From Ciona intestinalis (taxonomy: Eukaryota; Chordata; Ascidiacea; Phlebobranchia; Cionidae), in contig NC_020166.2 in the NCBI RefSeq assembly GCF_000224145.3, positions 6,681,632 to 6,745,631 of the forward strand: a stretch of DNA of 64,000 bases, in the 5' to 3' direction. This document shows, in pieces, positions 34,999-46,000 of this stretch. The translations under genes were made by a program, and so were the position numbers. Numbering within the stretch: position 1 is the first letter of the stretch; every line of letters starts with the position of its first letter. The notes beneath the pieces are model-generated. The model was not told where the DNA came from and ran no database searches. It saw nothing but the letters and a program-made list of their open reading frames with translations.

Positions 34999-37900
34999 TC
35001 ACAGACTGAATGTATTCATGAGCAAGTCACTATCACGGTTGCTATGACTACAAATGAGATCCCATTTGTTGTCGGCATCAATATCGAGTGGAATCAACCA
35101 ATCAGATTCATCCGTACAGAATGAACCAAAGTAACCTTCTCCGGTTGGAAACTGACCGTTGTTTGATAAACGAACTGTGGTTTTTCTATGAAAAGGGTTA
35201 TTTATATACGCATAATTGCCTTGAAATAGTTGTAACGTATTATTGACATTACTTTTTTACACGGTCGACACACACAATGTCGGACATTGCATCTCCGTTA
35301 AAATCACCGACAGCAATTTGACCCGATTGTACGACACAACCGTCCAATCGTCCTCTCCATGTTGCTGTGTTTATTTCCCCTCTAGAGGTCGCCAAACCAA
35401 TCTCACTGAAAAAACAAATATCAAGTATATCGAGTAAAATGAACTATTTATAACTCACAAATCACCATCTTGATTTCCACACATCACATCCACGTTTCTA
35501 TCTCCGTTAAAATCTCCAAAGATGAAAGCAACATCGGAATTTGCTCCGGAGCAAAGATGAGCAACACTCTTGCTCTCAAATGAGAACATCGGAGAAGCTG
35601 AAATATATGACAAAAAATTCCTATTAGCTTAATCATGGTTGATTTAATAGATATTGGTAAATACAACATTTGGTCATTTTCCATACGTGGGTTCATCGCA
35701 TAGTTGCTGGAACAGCTATGAGTATTACAAGATCCTATATCCTGGCGGTTTCCTGGACAGCCACTAGTAAAAGAGTCACCCCTTTTACACGATCTATACC
35801 GCACTTGGTATCCACTGTCGCAGGTATGTGTGCATGTACTCCAAGGTGCCCAATCTGTCCAAACAACTGCTGTGTGAGAACTACCACCTTGACAGGCAGG
35901 TAATAAACAAGCATGAGCTTGCATAGAATTGCCATCACACTTCCATGATGTAGGGCAAGTGCGGTACCTAAAAGTGAAGAAGAAATTAATTCCATTTTTC
36001 ACTTAATGGTTAACAAAAAGTAATAAACAGCAACTTAAGCTTAAATGTTGGTTCCTCCAAGATACAATGTTACATTTACCTGGAAAAAAAAAGAAATCAA
36101 TGGAAAGGTGGCTGTACACAGTATCCGGAATTCGCTGCCGCATATGGAACTCGGTAATGGGTTTGCATACGAATTTGCATGCCGGATACTGTGTACAGCC
36201 ACCTTAGCACTACAAAAAAAAGCCAAAGTAAACACCAAATATCCAAACATATTGGACACCAACATTTACCCATAATTTTATGGCCAGAGGACACACCTTA
36301 GTTTCATGCCTTGTCCACATGTTACACTACACTGTCCATAGTCACCCCAGCCACTCCATCGTACAGACACTACCGGACACAGTGTTCTTTTGCAAGCTTT
36401 AACTTGATAAGTGGGTTCACCACAATCCTATGACAAAATAAACAAATACCACTTACTGACATGCTGTATTGTTTCATTCTTGTTAACAAACATTTAATTG
36501 CATATAAAAAAATTAAGGTTTTATTTTTCAGCCAATTTCTTGCCCAAACACTATAACGTAAATAATAAATATATAGCAATGTACATTTAAAAGGCCTTAT
36601 CTTAATATCATCTTGCTAATAAAGTAAATATATTAACCTCTTGTTTGTACAATAGTGATTAATAAGATATCATTGAATCTGTGGCTTGTTTTATCCACGG
36701 ATGCTCTGTTTCATAAACCTCATACCCGCTTACGAGTAACCATGTATGTAACTTTATTACAATGGTTTTCTATACCTTGGAACTGTCAACACAGTATCTC
36801 ACACGTTTCTTCTGAGTAGTTGGGCCACAAGTTGCACTACATCCTACCCATGGCTGCCACTCCCCCAACCCCCCATTTCTAAATGTTACTTCTGCATTAC
36901 TTTGCATATTCTCAGCTGGTGCATAAGCATGTTGACTGTTTGGGCCTACAACCTCCGAATCGCTTCTTCTGCCTCCTTTATATAAAGTTTCTTAAACACT
37001 ATCACCGTTAAAATTCTGCTAGTTTCTTATATATATATCTGTCTCTATAACTTACACTTTTAGTAAATCTTTGCCAAGTAACTAACATTATAGGAATTGT
37101 TAATTTGTAAAAATAAACTGATATTTTCCTTTATATGGTTTAGCTTTGGTGAGTGTACACATATTCTAAAAAACACTATTGGTTGACTTTACTTTGTTAA
37201 CTCAAAAATATTTGTCTACTGTCTGGGTAAATTTGCTGAACTATTGAATGATTAAATAGAGCTAACTTGCTCTATCCTTGCGTTGGGGGAATGATATAGT
37301 TGTATGGAACATGGGTGCTGTTTCAGACACCTCATGCCCACTGAAGAGTTACCACAATTCTAACTTTGGTATGTGATGGTTTTTTATGTGTGGCTGACAA
37401 TTTAGACCAGTGGTTCTCAACTCGTTTTTAAGGCGACCCATTTTAAAAAAAGAACAATTCGGTAAAATCTTGCGACCCAATCAAATTGTTGTCATATTTT
37501 AACAGCCATACAAGATTGATTGCAAACAAACAGTACTACAAAAGCTAATTTGTTTTAAAAATAATATATTTATCAAATCACTAATGAGCTATTTGTGCTC
37601 GCTCGCTGTTGGTGAGTTTTTAGAAGCGTTTCTTTATAAGTGTACAAAGTCTTCCGAACATATCCATACTTTACTTATGCGCATTTGTGAAAAAGCAAAT
37701 ATCCAGTGTTTTTAAGCACCTGCAAGCTTAATAATCAAGGGGACAATCGACATGTCAATTGCTATTATGTCGTAATCAATTACCAGGTCAAACAATCACT
37801 ATTATGATGCAATGAATCCATGTGTGAATCCCTACTATTACATTATAAACATGCTGCTTGGCTGAGGAAAACATTGTAAAAATAAAGCAGTTCTACCTCT

Positions 37901-40900
37901 AGAACGTTTACTAAAGTTTGGGTCGCGCCCTACGTGTTGAGAACCACGAATTTAGACAACCCATTAGTGACTGCTGGAGCAATAGCTGTTCAGTGTCTTG
38001 CCTAAGGCCTATACATTAACAATGGTAGCAGAGGATAGTAATACCTGTGCATAGTAATCGATTCAAACCAAGTAAGTCTTTTGGAGTTAGAGTTCTAGTT
38101 GTCACAATACCACCTCTCAGTACTTTTAAAACTAAAATAACTCGCCAAAATTATCATGTGAATGTATAGAATATGATACTTAATGGTATAGTAAATAACC
38201 AAAAAAAATTAAATTATTTAAATTTTTTTATTTAGTTTTCAGAAACTGAGTATTCTGTACGTTATTGGCGTGAACAAACAAACATAATATATTTCTAATT
38301 TTTTATTTAGAGTCCAGAAACTGGTGTTCTGTAGTTAATAGATGAATGCTATAACCACAATGTCACACACCATGATATTCCTATGGGTGCTAGTGTCAAA
38401 ATAAAATACTCACGACTGCCTGTAAATGTCAAAGTAGGACTGCGTCCATCTACGGAAAAAGCTCTTGGAAGGTAATGTAAAATTGATAATGCGTCGTATC
38501 TTGTGTTTAAGTTGCGAACCATGTAAGTTCGCAATTTTTTAAAATTATATTCCATTCCTGCGAGTGTAAGGAAAAATTTAACTCTTTTTGACAAAAAATA
38601 ACATTTTTATTTAATATAAGCAACTGCTACCCCTTTACACGTAATGCCCAAGTCCATATACCAAACCTTAATTACTTCAACTTTCATCCAATCTGTTTTA
38701 TGAATGAATTAACGTAACTTACTTTATCCTCGCCCGGCCGGTAAACAACAGTCGTTATAACACGGGTGTACATACACCTCGCGCTGACTTATGAGTTACC
38801 ATGTATGTTACTTTGTGGGTAAATGAGTTACACAAAGGCGCGCTAACCACTTTGCAACAGGGCCGGACAAAACTAGGCAAAATAATACGAGATAGTTAAA
38901 ACATACACGCATACCAATTAGCAGAAAAGGCAACGCTGACTATTAAACCAATTGACATAAAAATTACAAAGTGTAAAAATAAAACAATGTTACAGTTTAC
39001 AGTCGTTAAACACAGGTATTTAGTTTCATACACCTCGTGCCAGTTTACAAGTTACCATGTTTGTTATTTTGTAAGTGCTTATTTTTGGGACTTTTCATTT
39101 TTTATATATGCCTGATAACGGACAACCCATTAGTGACTACTGGGTTGGAGCAATTGCCGTTAAGTGTCTTGCCCAAAAATACATACGCCCAGAATGGTAG
39201 CAGCGAAGAGCCTTGAACCCCGAGGCAGCTGCTAAGAAACTGTGCTACGGCACCAACAGGTACAGAGGCAAGTTGAGACGTTCTTTAAAATAAAATAAAA
39301 AATACTCTTTTCTCACTTTTACCTGTTCTAATATTATCGAAATGAACTTTTACATATTGATCGCGATCTGGTCGACTTTGTTCATGTGCGAAACCCAATG
39401 CGTGCATGAACTCATGCGCGACTGTGTACCCTTGGTGACAGTTTGGACCGAGCGCCATACCCTGTGAAACAAGTCTGTCCTGGAAACCTATATAAGATCT
39501 GTGGAGTTTTTTATAAAAGATTCTTTAGGTTTTTACATGAAAAAGTTAGAAAAAATATACTTTAGATAAAAAAAATTATTTACATTTACTAAAAAATACT
39601 TTGAATTAAAAAAAAAGATACTTCAAATTAGGACAAAGATAGCTTAATCGATATTTCATGTTAAAAAAGAACTTAAAACTGGGAGCGCGTCACTCACGAA
39701 CACCATGGCTTGTTCTTGATTAAAATATGTTTGGTGTGCTTCGTTTCATCAAATGGTACAAGATCAATGCAAGTGCCTTGACTGTACCATCTAGCTGCTG
39801 TGGTAATTGCATGGTCCAACCTTAGCCTTTGTTGGTAATCTGTGTGGAATCGGTGAGACATGAACTTAAGTTGTAAGATGGATAGGGGAAGGGGAGGGCA
39901 ATTATAAGCTAAATCATGTAATGATATCTAAGTGTTATGATTTAGAATATGTAAAAACTAATCAGCATATTTTATGTTGATAACCAGTTCATTTAGTATT
40001 TAAAGGTTTAAGGTTCCAAGAAAAATGCAAAACTAATATTTTCTTTACCCAAAATATAATCACAGTTTTTAAGACCAAGAATAGGTCTGCGGTCCCATAA
40101 CCAAATTGTTTCAAGCTAAGAAAATCGCCATCTTGCCTTTATTCCTCATCTGACAGCAATTCTCCAAATAAAAACTATTAACATGCCAAAAAACAACCAT
40201 AAACAAGTACTTACTAAACTTTTGACTAACTTTGTAAGGAACAGGTATGCGGCCAGATGGAAGAGCAAGACTGCTCCATAAAACTCTCTCATATCTGGAA
40301 GCACTTCCAACAAATAAAGAGAATTCTTCATCATCTTTATCCACATACCCGTATTTCTTTTTACCGAGAAGTTTAAAATAAGAAATTTAAATGTTTTGTT
40401 TGGAATGTAAGTGATTAACAGTTTACATTCATAATAGTATACAACTTGGAATAATTTAAACTTGTAAAAACGACTTTGTTAGTGGACATATACGGTTAAA
40501 AGAAAGGAATTTGCAGGAGATATTAGTAAATCAGCAGCAGTTTTGACATTTAAATATCAAAAATAATTAAACAGAAAAAGAAATATTACAGCCTACTATA
40601 AGAGTTAATACAAAACAGTCTATCCAGCTTTATAATATGGTGGGGAGTGGGAAAGATGGGGCTTTTCATTCTATTTACTCCTCCCATTTGGTAGTAAACA
40701 AAAAACATTCAAAGAATTATAAAACCGTATTTTCACGACTCTCATAGACCGTTGTTAATTGTTTAAAACACGCTCAGGATATTTAGATATTATGTGGTAA
40801 AGATGTCCCATCTAGTTCTACCATACAACATATCAAAACCATTTTTAATTACGTCAAGAAATTCAGGCAGTATGTCTTCTTGTATTTGCACATCTCCTTC

Positions 40901-42861
40901 AAAGTTTCCATGCGCTGCACAAGTACAGCTTGACGGACATAACTCATCTTCGCTCTTGGTCGAGTAACCGAATGGACAAGGAGAGGAGCATTTCGAAATA
41001 TCAAACTCACACTTTTGTTCTGGGAATTATAAAAGAGCGTGAACACACCCAACGTCACCTTCATTTTTTGTGGTAAATTCAGAAAGCAAGCGTTTTATTG
41101 ATTCCAAAAATACTTTACTTAATAAAATTGGTCCTGTATAGGCGGAGAGATATTCGTCCTCAAACAGTGATCTCTAGCGCTATTTTTTTACTACGAGCTT
41201 CGTGATTGTGACGTGGGAACGTACTAGTCACGTGATGAGTCATCTCAAAAGCGGAATTTGCGTTTTTTTATTCTCTCTTTTTCGCTGAAAACACTGCCTC
41301 TCGCCTTTCTGAATAAGAGCAGCCACGCTTCAACAATTTTGTGACTTAATTTATCACGTGGGTAGTACACTTCTCAATTTTTTAGCCTTGCAACTTTTAA
41401 ATCAGTTTTATGAATTTCACGGTTTTTGAGCTGGAATATCTTTGGTTATACAGGATCGAGTAAAACAAGTAAGGTGTCGTTGGAATTAGAAAAACACACT
41501 CTATCTAGTAAAGCGATGTTCATTTGGGTGTGTTTAGGCTCTTTAATGGGTTTAAACTTTGAAGAATATAATTTTACTTTAAAAATAAACAATGCAAAAA
41601 ATACACAGTTATTTAAGTTTTATGTTTCATAAATACATTTTATTTTTTACCTTAAACTTAATTTTTGCCAATAGGGTAGGCTAATAAAAAAAGAATAAAA
41701 TATATATGCAATAGCCACAATATATCTTTAAACATAGATTCCCTAAACTACATAGACCTTTACCATGTGAAGAACAGCAGAATTATATTTCTAAATCTAA
41801 CTTCATACCTATTTCAAAAATGTAGACCTCTAAAACTAGTGTACAGCAAAAACAATATATTGCATAATTAAATATAATACCATGCAGAAGAATATTACCA
41901 AGTGTACGTACCCATACATTGACTGATAGTAACAGGATCTTCATTGCTGGTTTCATCACATATTGTGGGAGATCCTAAAAAAAACATTTGGTTTTACAAA
42001 AAAATGAATAAATTTTTATGACACTTAAATATTTGGATCAAATTGCTATTTTTATCACATTTCCAGAGCAACTGTTTTTTACTATAAATCGATGTGTTAT
42101 TCCATAGGTAAACCAAACTGTTTAACAAGATTATAGTAATAGATGTGACATGTGATAATGTTAACTACATTTAATTAATCCTAAACCTTGCATAAGAAAG
42201 ACAGCTATTCCTGCAGCTCCACCAACCAAAGCAACCACAGCCAATCCAATGATGATGAATTTCTTTTTCACATCATTTGATTCCTTCTGTTTTGTTTCCA
42301 CTGCTCTCTTGCCAGCTGAGTAGAACATATTAATTAATGCATTAAAATTAAATGATATAAAACAGTTGTCCATATATGATGTGTGGTGGTTGATATAACA
42401 CAGGTGTTTATACACCTCATGCCAGCTTACGAGTTACCTGATGTACACAGGTGTTTATACACCTCATGCCAGCTTACGAGTTACCTGATGTACGTAATTT
42501 TGTTGGTGATTATTATTTTTTGGGAATTTTTTTAATATTTATGTGTGGATGCTAATTTGTACAATTTGTGTCTTGCCCAACGTCCACAATGGTAGCAGTG
42601 ACAAGCCTTGAACCAATTACCGCTGGGTTAGAGGCATGTGCGCTAACCACTTTGCCGCGGTGCCAGTAGGATGTTCTCATTAACACAAAAACTACATAAG
42701 GAACATTATAATATATCACAAAATTTTCTATATAACAATATTACATAATATGAGACAATTATAAAACCATCACCTCCAGTTTTGGCTTGTTTTGTTTTTC
42801 CATGTTTGGGACGACCATCTTTAGAGTTGTGTGCACCAGAAGGTTCCATACAAAAATCCAT
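34999..42861 (-). CDS. type II transmembrane astacin with TSP1 and FG-GAP repeats (gene A)
   Basis: Exons: 42861-42774, 42315-42187, 41974-41912, 41019-40853, 40356-40215, 39839-39698, 39498-39323, 38557-38414, 36975-36776, 36427-36297, 35967-35687, 35597-35459, 35405-35253, 35185-34999; in frame as 713 aa. Order: basic cytoplasmic tail, one membrane helix (IIIGLAVVALVGG core), Cys-rich stretch of antistasin-like spacing, NFEGDV (aspartate-switch FxGD of astacin propeptides), catalytic domain with HEFMHALGFAHEQSRPDRD, three TSP1 repeats, three calcium-loop repeats (DFNGDRNVDVMC, DFNGDAMSDIVC, DIDADNKWDLIC). The Met-turn reads SILHY, with Leu for Met. The exon ending the astacin domain in genes B and C (about 75 bp with RLSExDI) was not found in the 38413-36976 intron. 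Likely a sperm- or cell-surface protease (Tast-like, from memory). Confidence 0.85.
36105..36205. mobile_element. 101-bp foldback element
   Basis: AAGGTGGCTGTACACAGTAT-CCGG at 36105-36128 is exactly mirrored by CCGG-ATACTGTGTACAGCCACCTT at 36182-36205 (24-bp perfect inverted repeat). It is intronic and non-coding. The other haplotype copy near 34450 has the left arm but runs into the N gap. Confidence 0.8.
37305..38045 (-). mobile_element. SINE copy split by a hAT-like insertion
   Basis: SINE tail/body at 37305-37407 (CTCATGCCCACTGAAGAGTTACC, then TATGTGTGGCTGACAATTTAGAC written here in two parts), resuming at 37949 with AATTTAGACAACCCATTAGTG. Minus orientation. Confidence 0.75.
37408..37948. 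mobile_element. hAT-type non-autonomous element inserted in a SINE
   Basis: Ends CAGTGGTTCTCAACTCG and CGTGTTGAGAACCACG form a terminal inverted repeat. The 8-bp flank ATTTAGAC is present on both sides (37400-37407 and 37950-37957), the target-site duplication length of hAT elements. 541 bp, no coding capacity. Confidence 0.8.
38697..38875 (-). mobile_element. SINE copy with internal deletion
   Basis: Tail (TAACTTACTTTATCCTCGCC), TACACCTCGCGCTGACTTATG and a tRNA-like head (AAGGCGCGCTAACCAC) are present; the middle is missing. Confidence 0.75.
39000..39260 (-). mobile_element. SINE copy
   Basis: Minus orientation, with body CAACCCATTAGTGACTACTG and head region GCCTTGAACCCCGAGG, ending in CTGTGCTACGGCACC. 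Confidence 0.75.
40634..40834 (+). mobile_element. short MITE, copy 3
   Basis: Same interior as 27559-27750 (GGTAGTAAACAAAAAACATT; TTTAAAACACGCTCAGGATA). In an intron of astacin gene A, so the family is spread across unrelated genes. Confidence 0.7.
42390..42668 (-). mobile_element. SINE copy with 50-bp internal duplication
   Basis: Minus orientation, ending in CACTTTGCCGCGGTGCC. The tail segment CACAGGTGTTTATACACCTC to GAGTTACCTGATGTA occurs twice in a row (42399-42448 and 42449-42498). Confidence 0.75.
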
Positions 42862-43097
42862 TTTGTTAATTCAATTAAGATTACTTTGCATACATATTTT
42901 GTCACAATATACTAGCCTAATACTATAGACCTTCTGCAACAAAATAACACGTTTCAGACAAAACAAAATTAAATTTTTTTTACAAAATAAGTTCACAGAA
43001 TAAGAACGCAAAGACCAGATGTACAACGTTCAAATCACGTGTTTTAAAACTAATAAGTCAATTCATTGCTCAACATTTTGTTTTCCATTTTTGTTGA

Positions 43098-46000
43098 TCA
43101 CAAGCTGAATGTATTCATGAGCAAGTCGCTATCCCGGTTGCTATGACTACACATGAGATCCCATTTGTTGTCACGGTCTATATCGAGTGGAATCAACCAA
43201 TCAGAATCATCGGTACAAAATGAACCAGAGTAACCTTCTCCAGTTGGAAATTGTCCGTTGTTTGATAAACGAACTGTGGTTTTCCTGAGGAAAGAAAACA
43301 ATGATTTCAGTAAAAAAAAGTAATCATAATAGAAACTGTGTTGGATTAATAAAAGTACTCAAACTTACTTTTTTATGTGGTCGACACACACAATATCAGA
43401 CTTTGCATCTCCGTTAAAATCACCGACAGCAATTTGACCCGATTGTACGACACAACCGTCCAATCGTCCTCTCCATGATGCTGTGTTTATATCTCCATTA
43501 GAGGTCGCCAAACCAACCTCACTGAAAAAGACAAAATCCTAATCAATTTTTTTGTAACTTAATCAGTTAAAACGCTGGTTGCACAGTGATATGGTTTTCA
43601 GTAAAAGGTATTTCTTGGCTTTAATTTACCCCTAAATAAACTTTATTAAATTAAAAAAATGAACACAAAGTATTTTAATCTCTAATGTTTGGTGCCTAGG
43701 CAAACTGAATAGCGCGCTTGCCTCTAACCCAGAGGTAATGGGTTCAAGGCTCGTAACAGTTACCGTTGTGGGCAAATGTGTCCGTAAGGCAATTGCTTCA
43801 ACCTAGTGGTCACTAATGGGTTGTCCAAATTATCAGCCACAAAAATAATCATCCACAAGGTAACACATTGTTGGCTGACACGAGGTGTATGAACACCTAT
43901 GTTATAACAATTGTCGTTTTCAGGTCATGCAAGGATTAAGCAAGTTACATTCATTCATACATTACTCTATTCTTGTAATTAGTATAAACAGCAGACATTT
44001 ATATTAGGCTAACCACAGTTTTAATCATCAAGTAATTTACTCACAAACCACCATCTTGACTTCCACACATCACATCCACGTTTCTATCTCCGTTAAAATC
44101 TCCAAAGATGAAAACAACATCGGAATTTGTTCCGGAGCAAAGATGAGCAATACTAGTGCTCTGGTATCCAAACATCTGGGAAGCTGAAACAAAATGGACA
44201 AATCATTAACAGGTTTGAGAATCCCATGTTAAAAAATCAATGGATAAATGAATGTAACTTACTTTATTCTCACATGGCGACAGTAGTTAAACACGGGTGT
44301 TCATACACCTCGTGCTAGCTTATGGGTTAATATTACTTCATGAATGATAATTTTTTAGAGGGATTTTTTATGTGTGGCTGACATTTTTGACATCCTATTA
44401 TTGACCACTGGATTGGAGCAATATGTCGTGTATACATCATACTAGTAGTTGAAGCGTGTATTCAATTTTGTTTAAAATGTAAACCACTTGTTGACCTCAT
44501 TTATTAAGTGTTCAAATTTAGAATAGGTTTATTTTGAAGCAAAAACAAAACTTTTGCTGACCACATGATAAATGTAATATAATGACTCACTTAATTAGTG
44601 TCTAATTTGTGTCTTACTTTGGTTTTGCTATAGCCAAAAAAATAAAAGGCACAAAATATGTTTTAAATGTAATGTTCAATTTGTGCCAAAACAACTTCCA
44701 CTTACGAGGATCGTTTGCCTGTGAACTGGTGCAGCTGAAAAAGTTGCAGTAGGTTAAACCAGTGGACCTTCCAGGGCAACCATGTGAGAAGCTATCACCC
44801 TTCCTACAGAAGCGTTGTCGGANNNNNNNNNNNNNNNNNNNNNNNNNNNNNNNNNNNNNNNNNNNNNNNNNNNNNNNNNNNNNNNNNNNNNNNNNNNNNN
44901 NNNNNNNNNNNNNNNNNNNNNNNNNNNNNNNNNNNNNNNNNNNNNNNNNNNNNNNNNNNNNNNNNNNNNNNNNNNNNNNNNNNNNNNNNNNNNNNNNNNN
45001 NNNNNNNNNNNNNNNNNNNNNNNNNNNNNNNNNNNNNNNNNNNNNNNNNNNNNNNNNNNNNNNNNNNNNNNNNNNNNNNNNNNNNNNNNNTAATTATTTG
45101 AGTTTACTTGTAAATAAATTCATACTTTAGACTTGATTGTCTCAATTATCAGGTATACATTAAAATAAATTACCCACAAAGTTACATATGTGGTAACTTG
45201 CCACATGAGGGGTATGAAACAGAACAACTGTGATTTGTGTCATAACAACTGTGTTTATCTGGTCACGTGAGGTTAATTAACTTTTTAAATATAAACAATG
45301 CATGCTGTGTTAACCACCAAGATACAACAGACAGTTGAGTATTAAACATGGTGGAGCCCACATCACCTTAACTGCATGCCAGTCCCACATGTAGTTGTGC
45401 ATGCTCCATATTCCCCCCATTCTGCCCATTTCTTTTTTTCACTGCAAGGTTTTCGTTTACATTTTTCCCTCTCATAAGACACGGCATTACAACCCTGGAA
45501 TACAATTACAATTTATACAATAGTTTAACAATTTGTCTTTGTGTTTAGTATTTACTGTTTCATGTTATAACTGTACTTCTCTTATTGCTACTAAAACTCT
45601 ACTGTTAAACTTTATATATCTAGCGTGTATACATTCTTTTTTGGATTAAAACTCTACTGTTGTCAACTTATTACTACTCTAAATAAAACTTTACTTTTGC
45701 AGGATTGTCACACCAGCGCGCACGAATTTGTTGCGCCACTGGTCCACATGTTGCACTGCAGCCTTGCCATGCTCCCCACGGTGACATGCCACCTTCTGGG
45801 TCTACTGTGGTTGTTGTGGTGGTTGTAGTTGGGGGTAGGGTTGTTGTAAGGGGCCATTTTGAATCCCCTGCAATTAACCCGGAGCCTGGAGCTTTAGCTT
45901 TTGTTGTTGTTGCTTTTGTAGTATAGGGCCATCTTCTAGTTCTAGTTACCCCACGCTGAGTGAGGACGAAAAATAGGCTGCGTGTGGTGGGGGTTGGAGC

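Noticed and set aside
33363-36145. two separate astacin genes with their own 3' ends
   Set aside because: The left copy has no upstream astacin exons of its own and sits at overlapping contig ends around an N gap.
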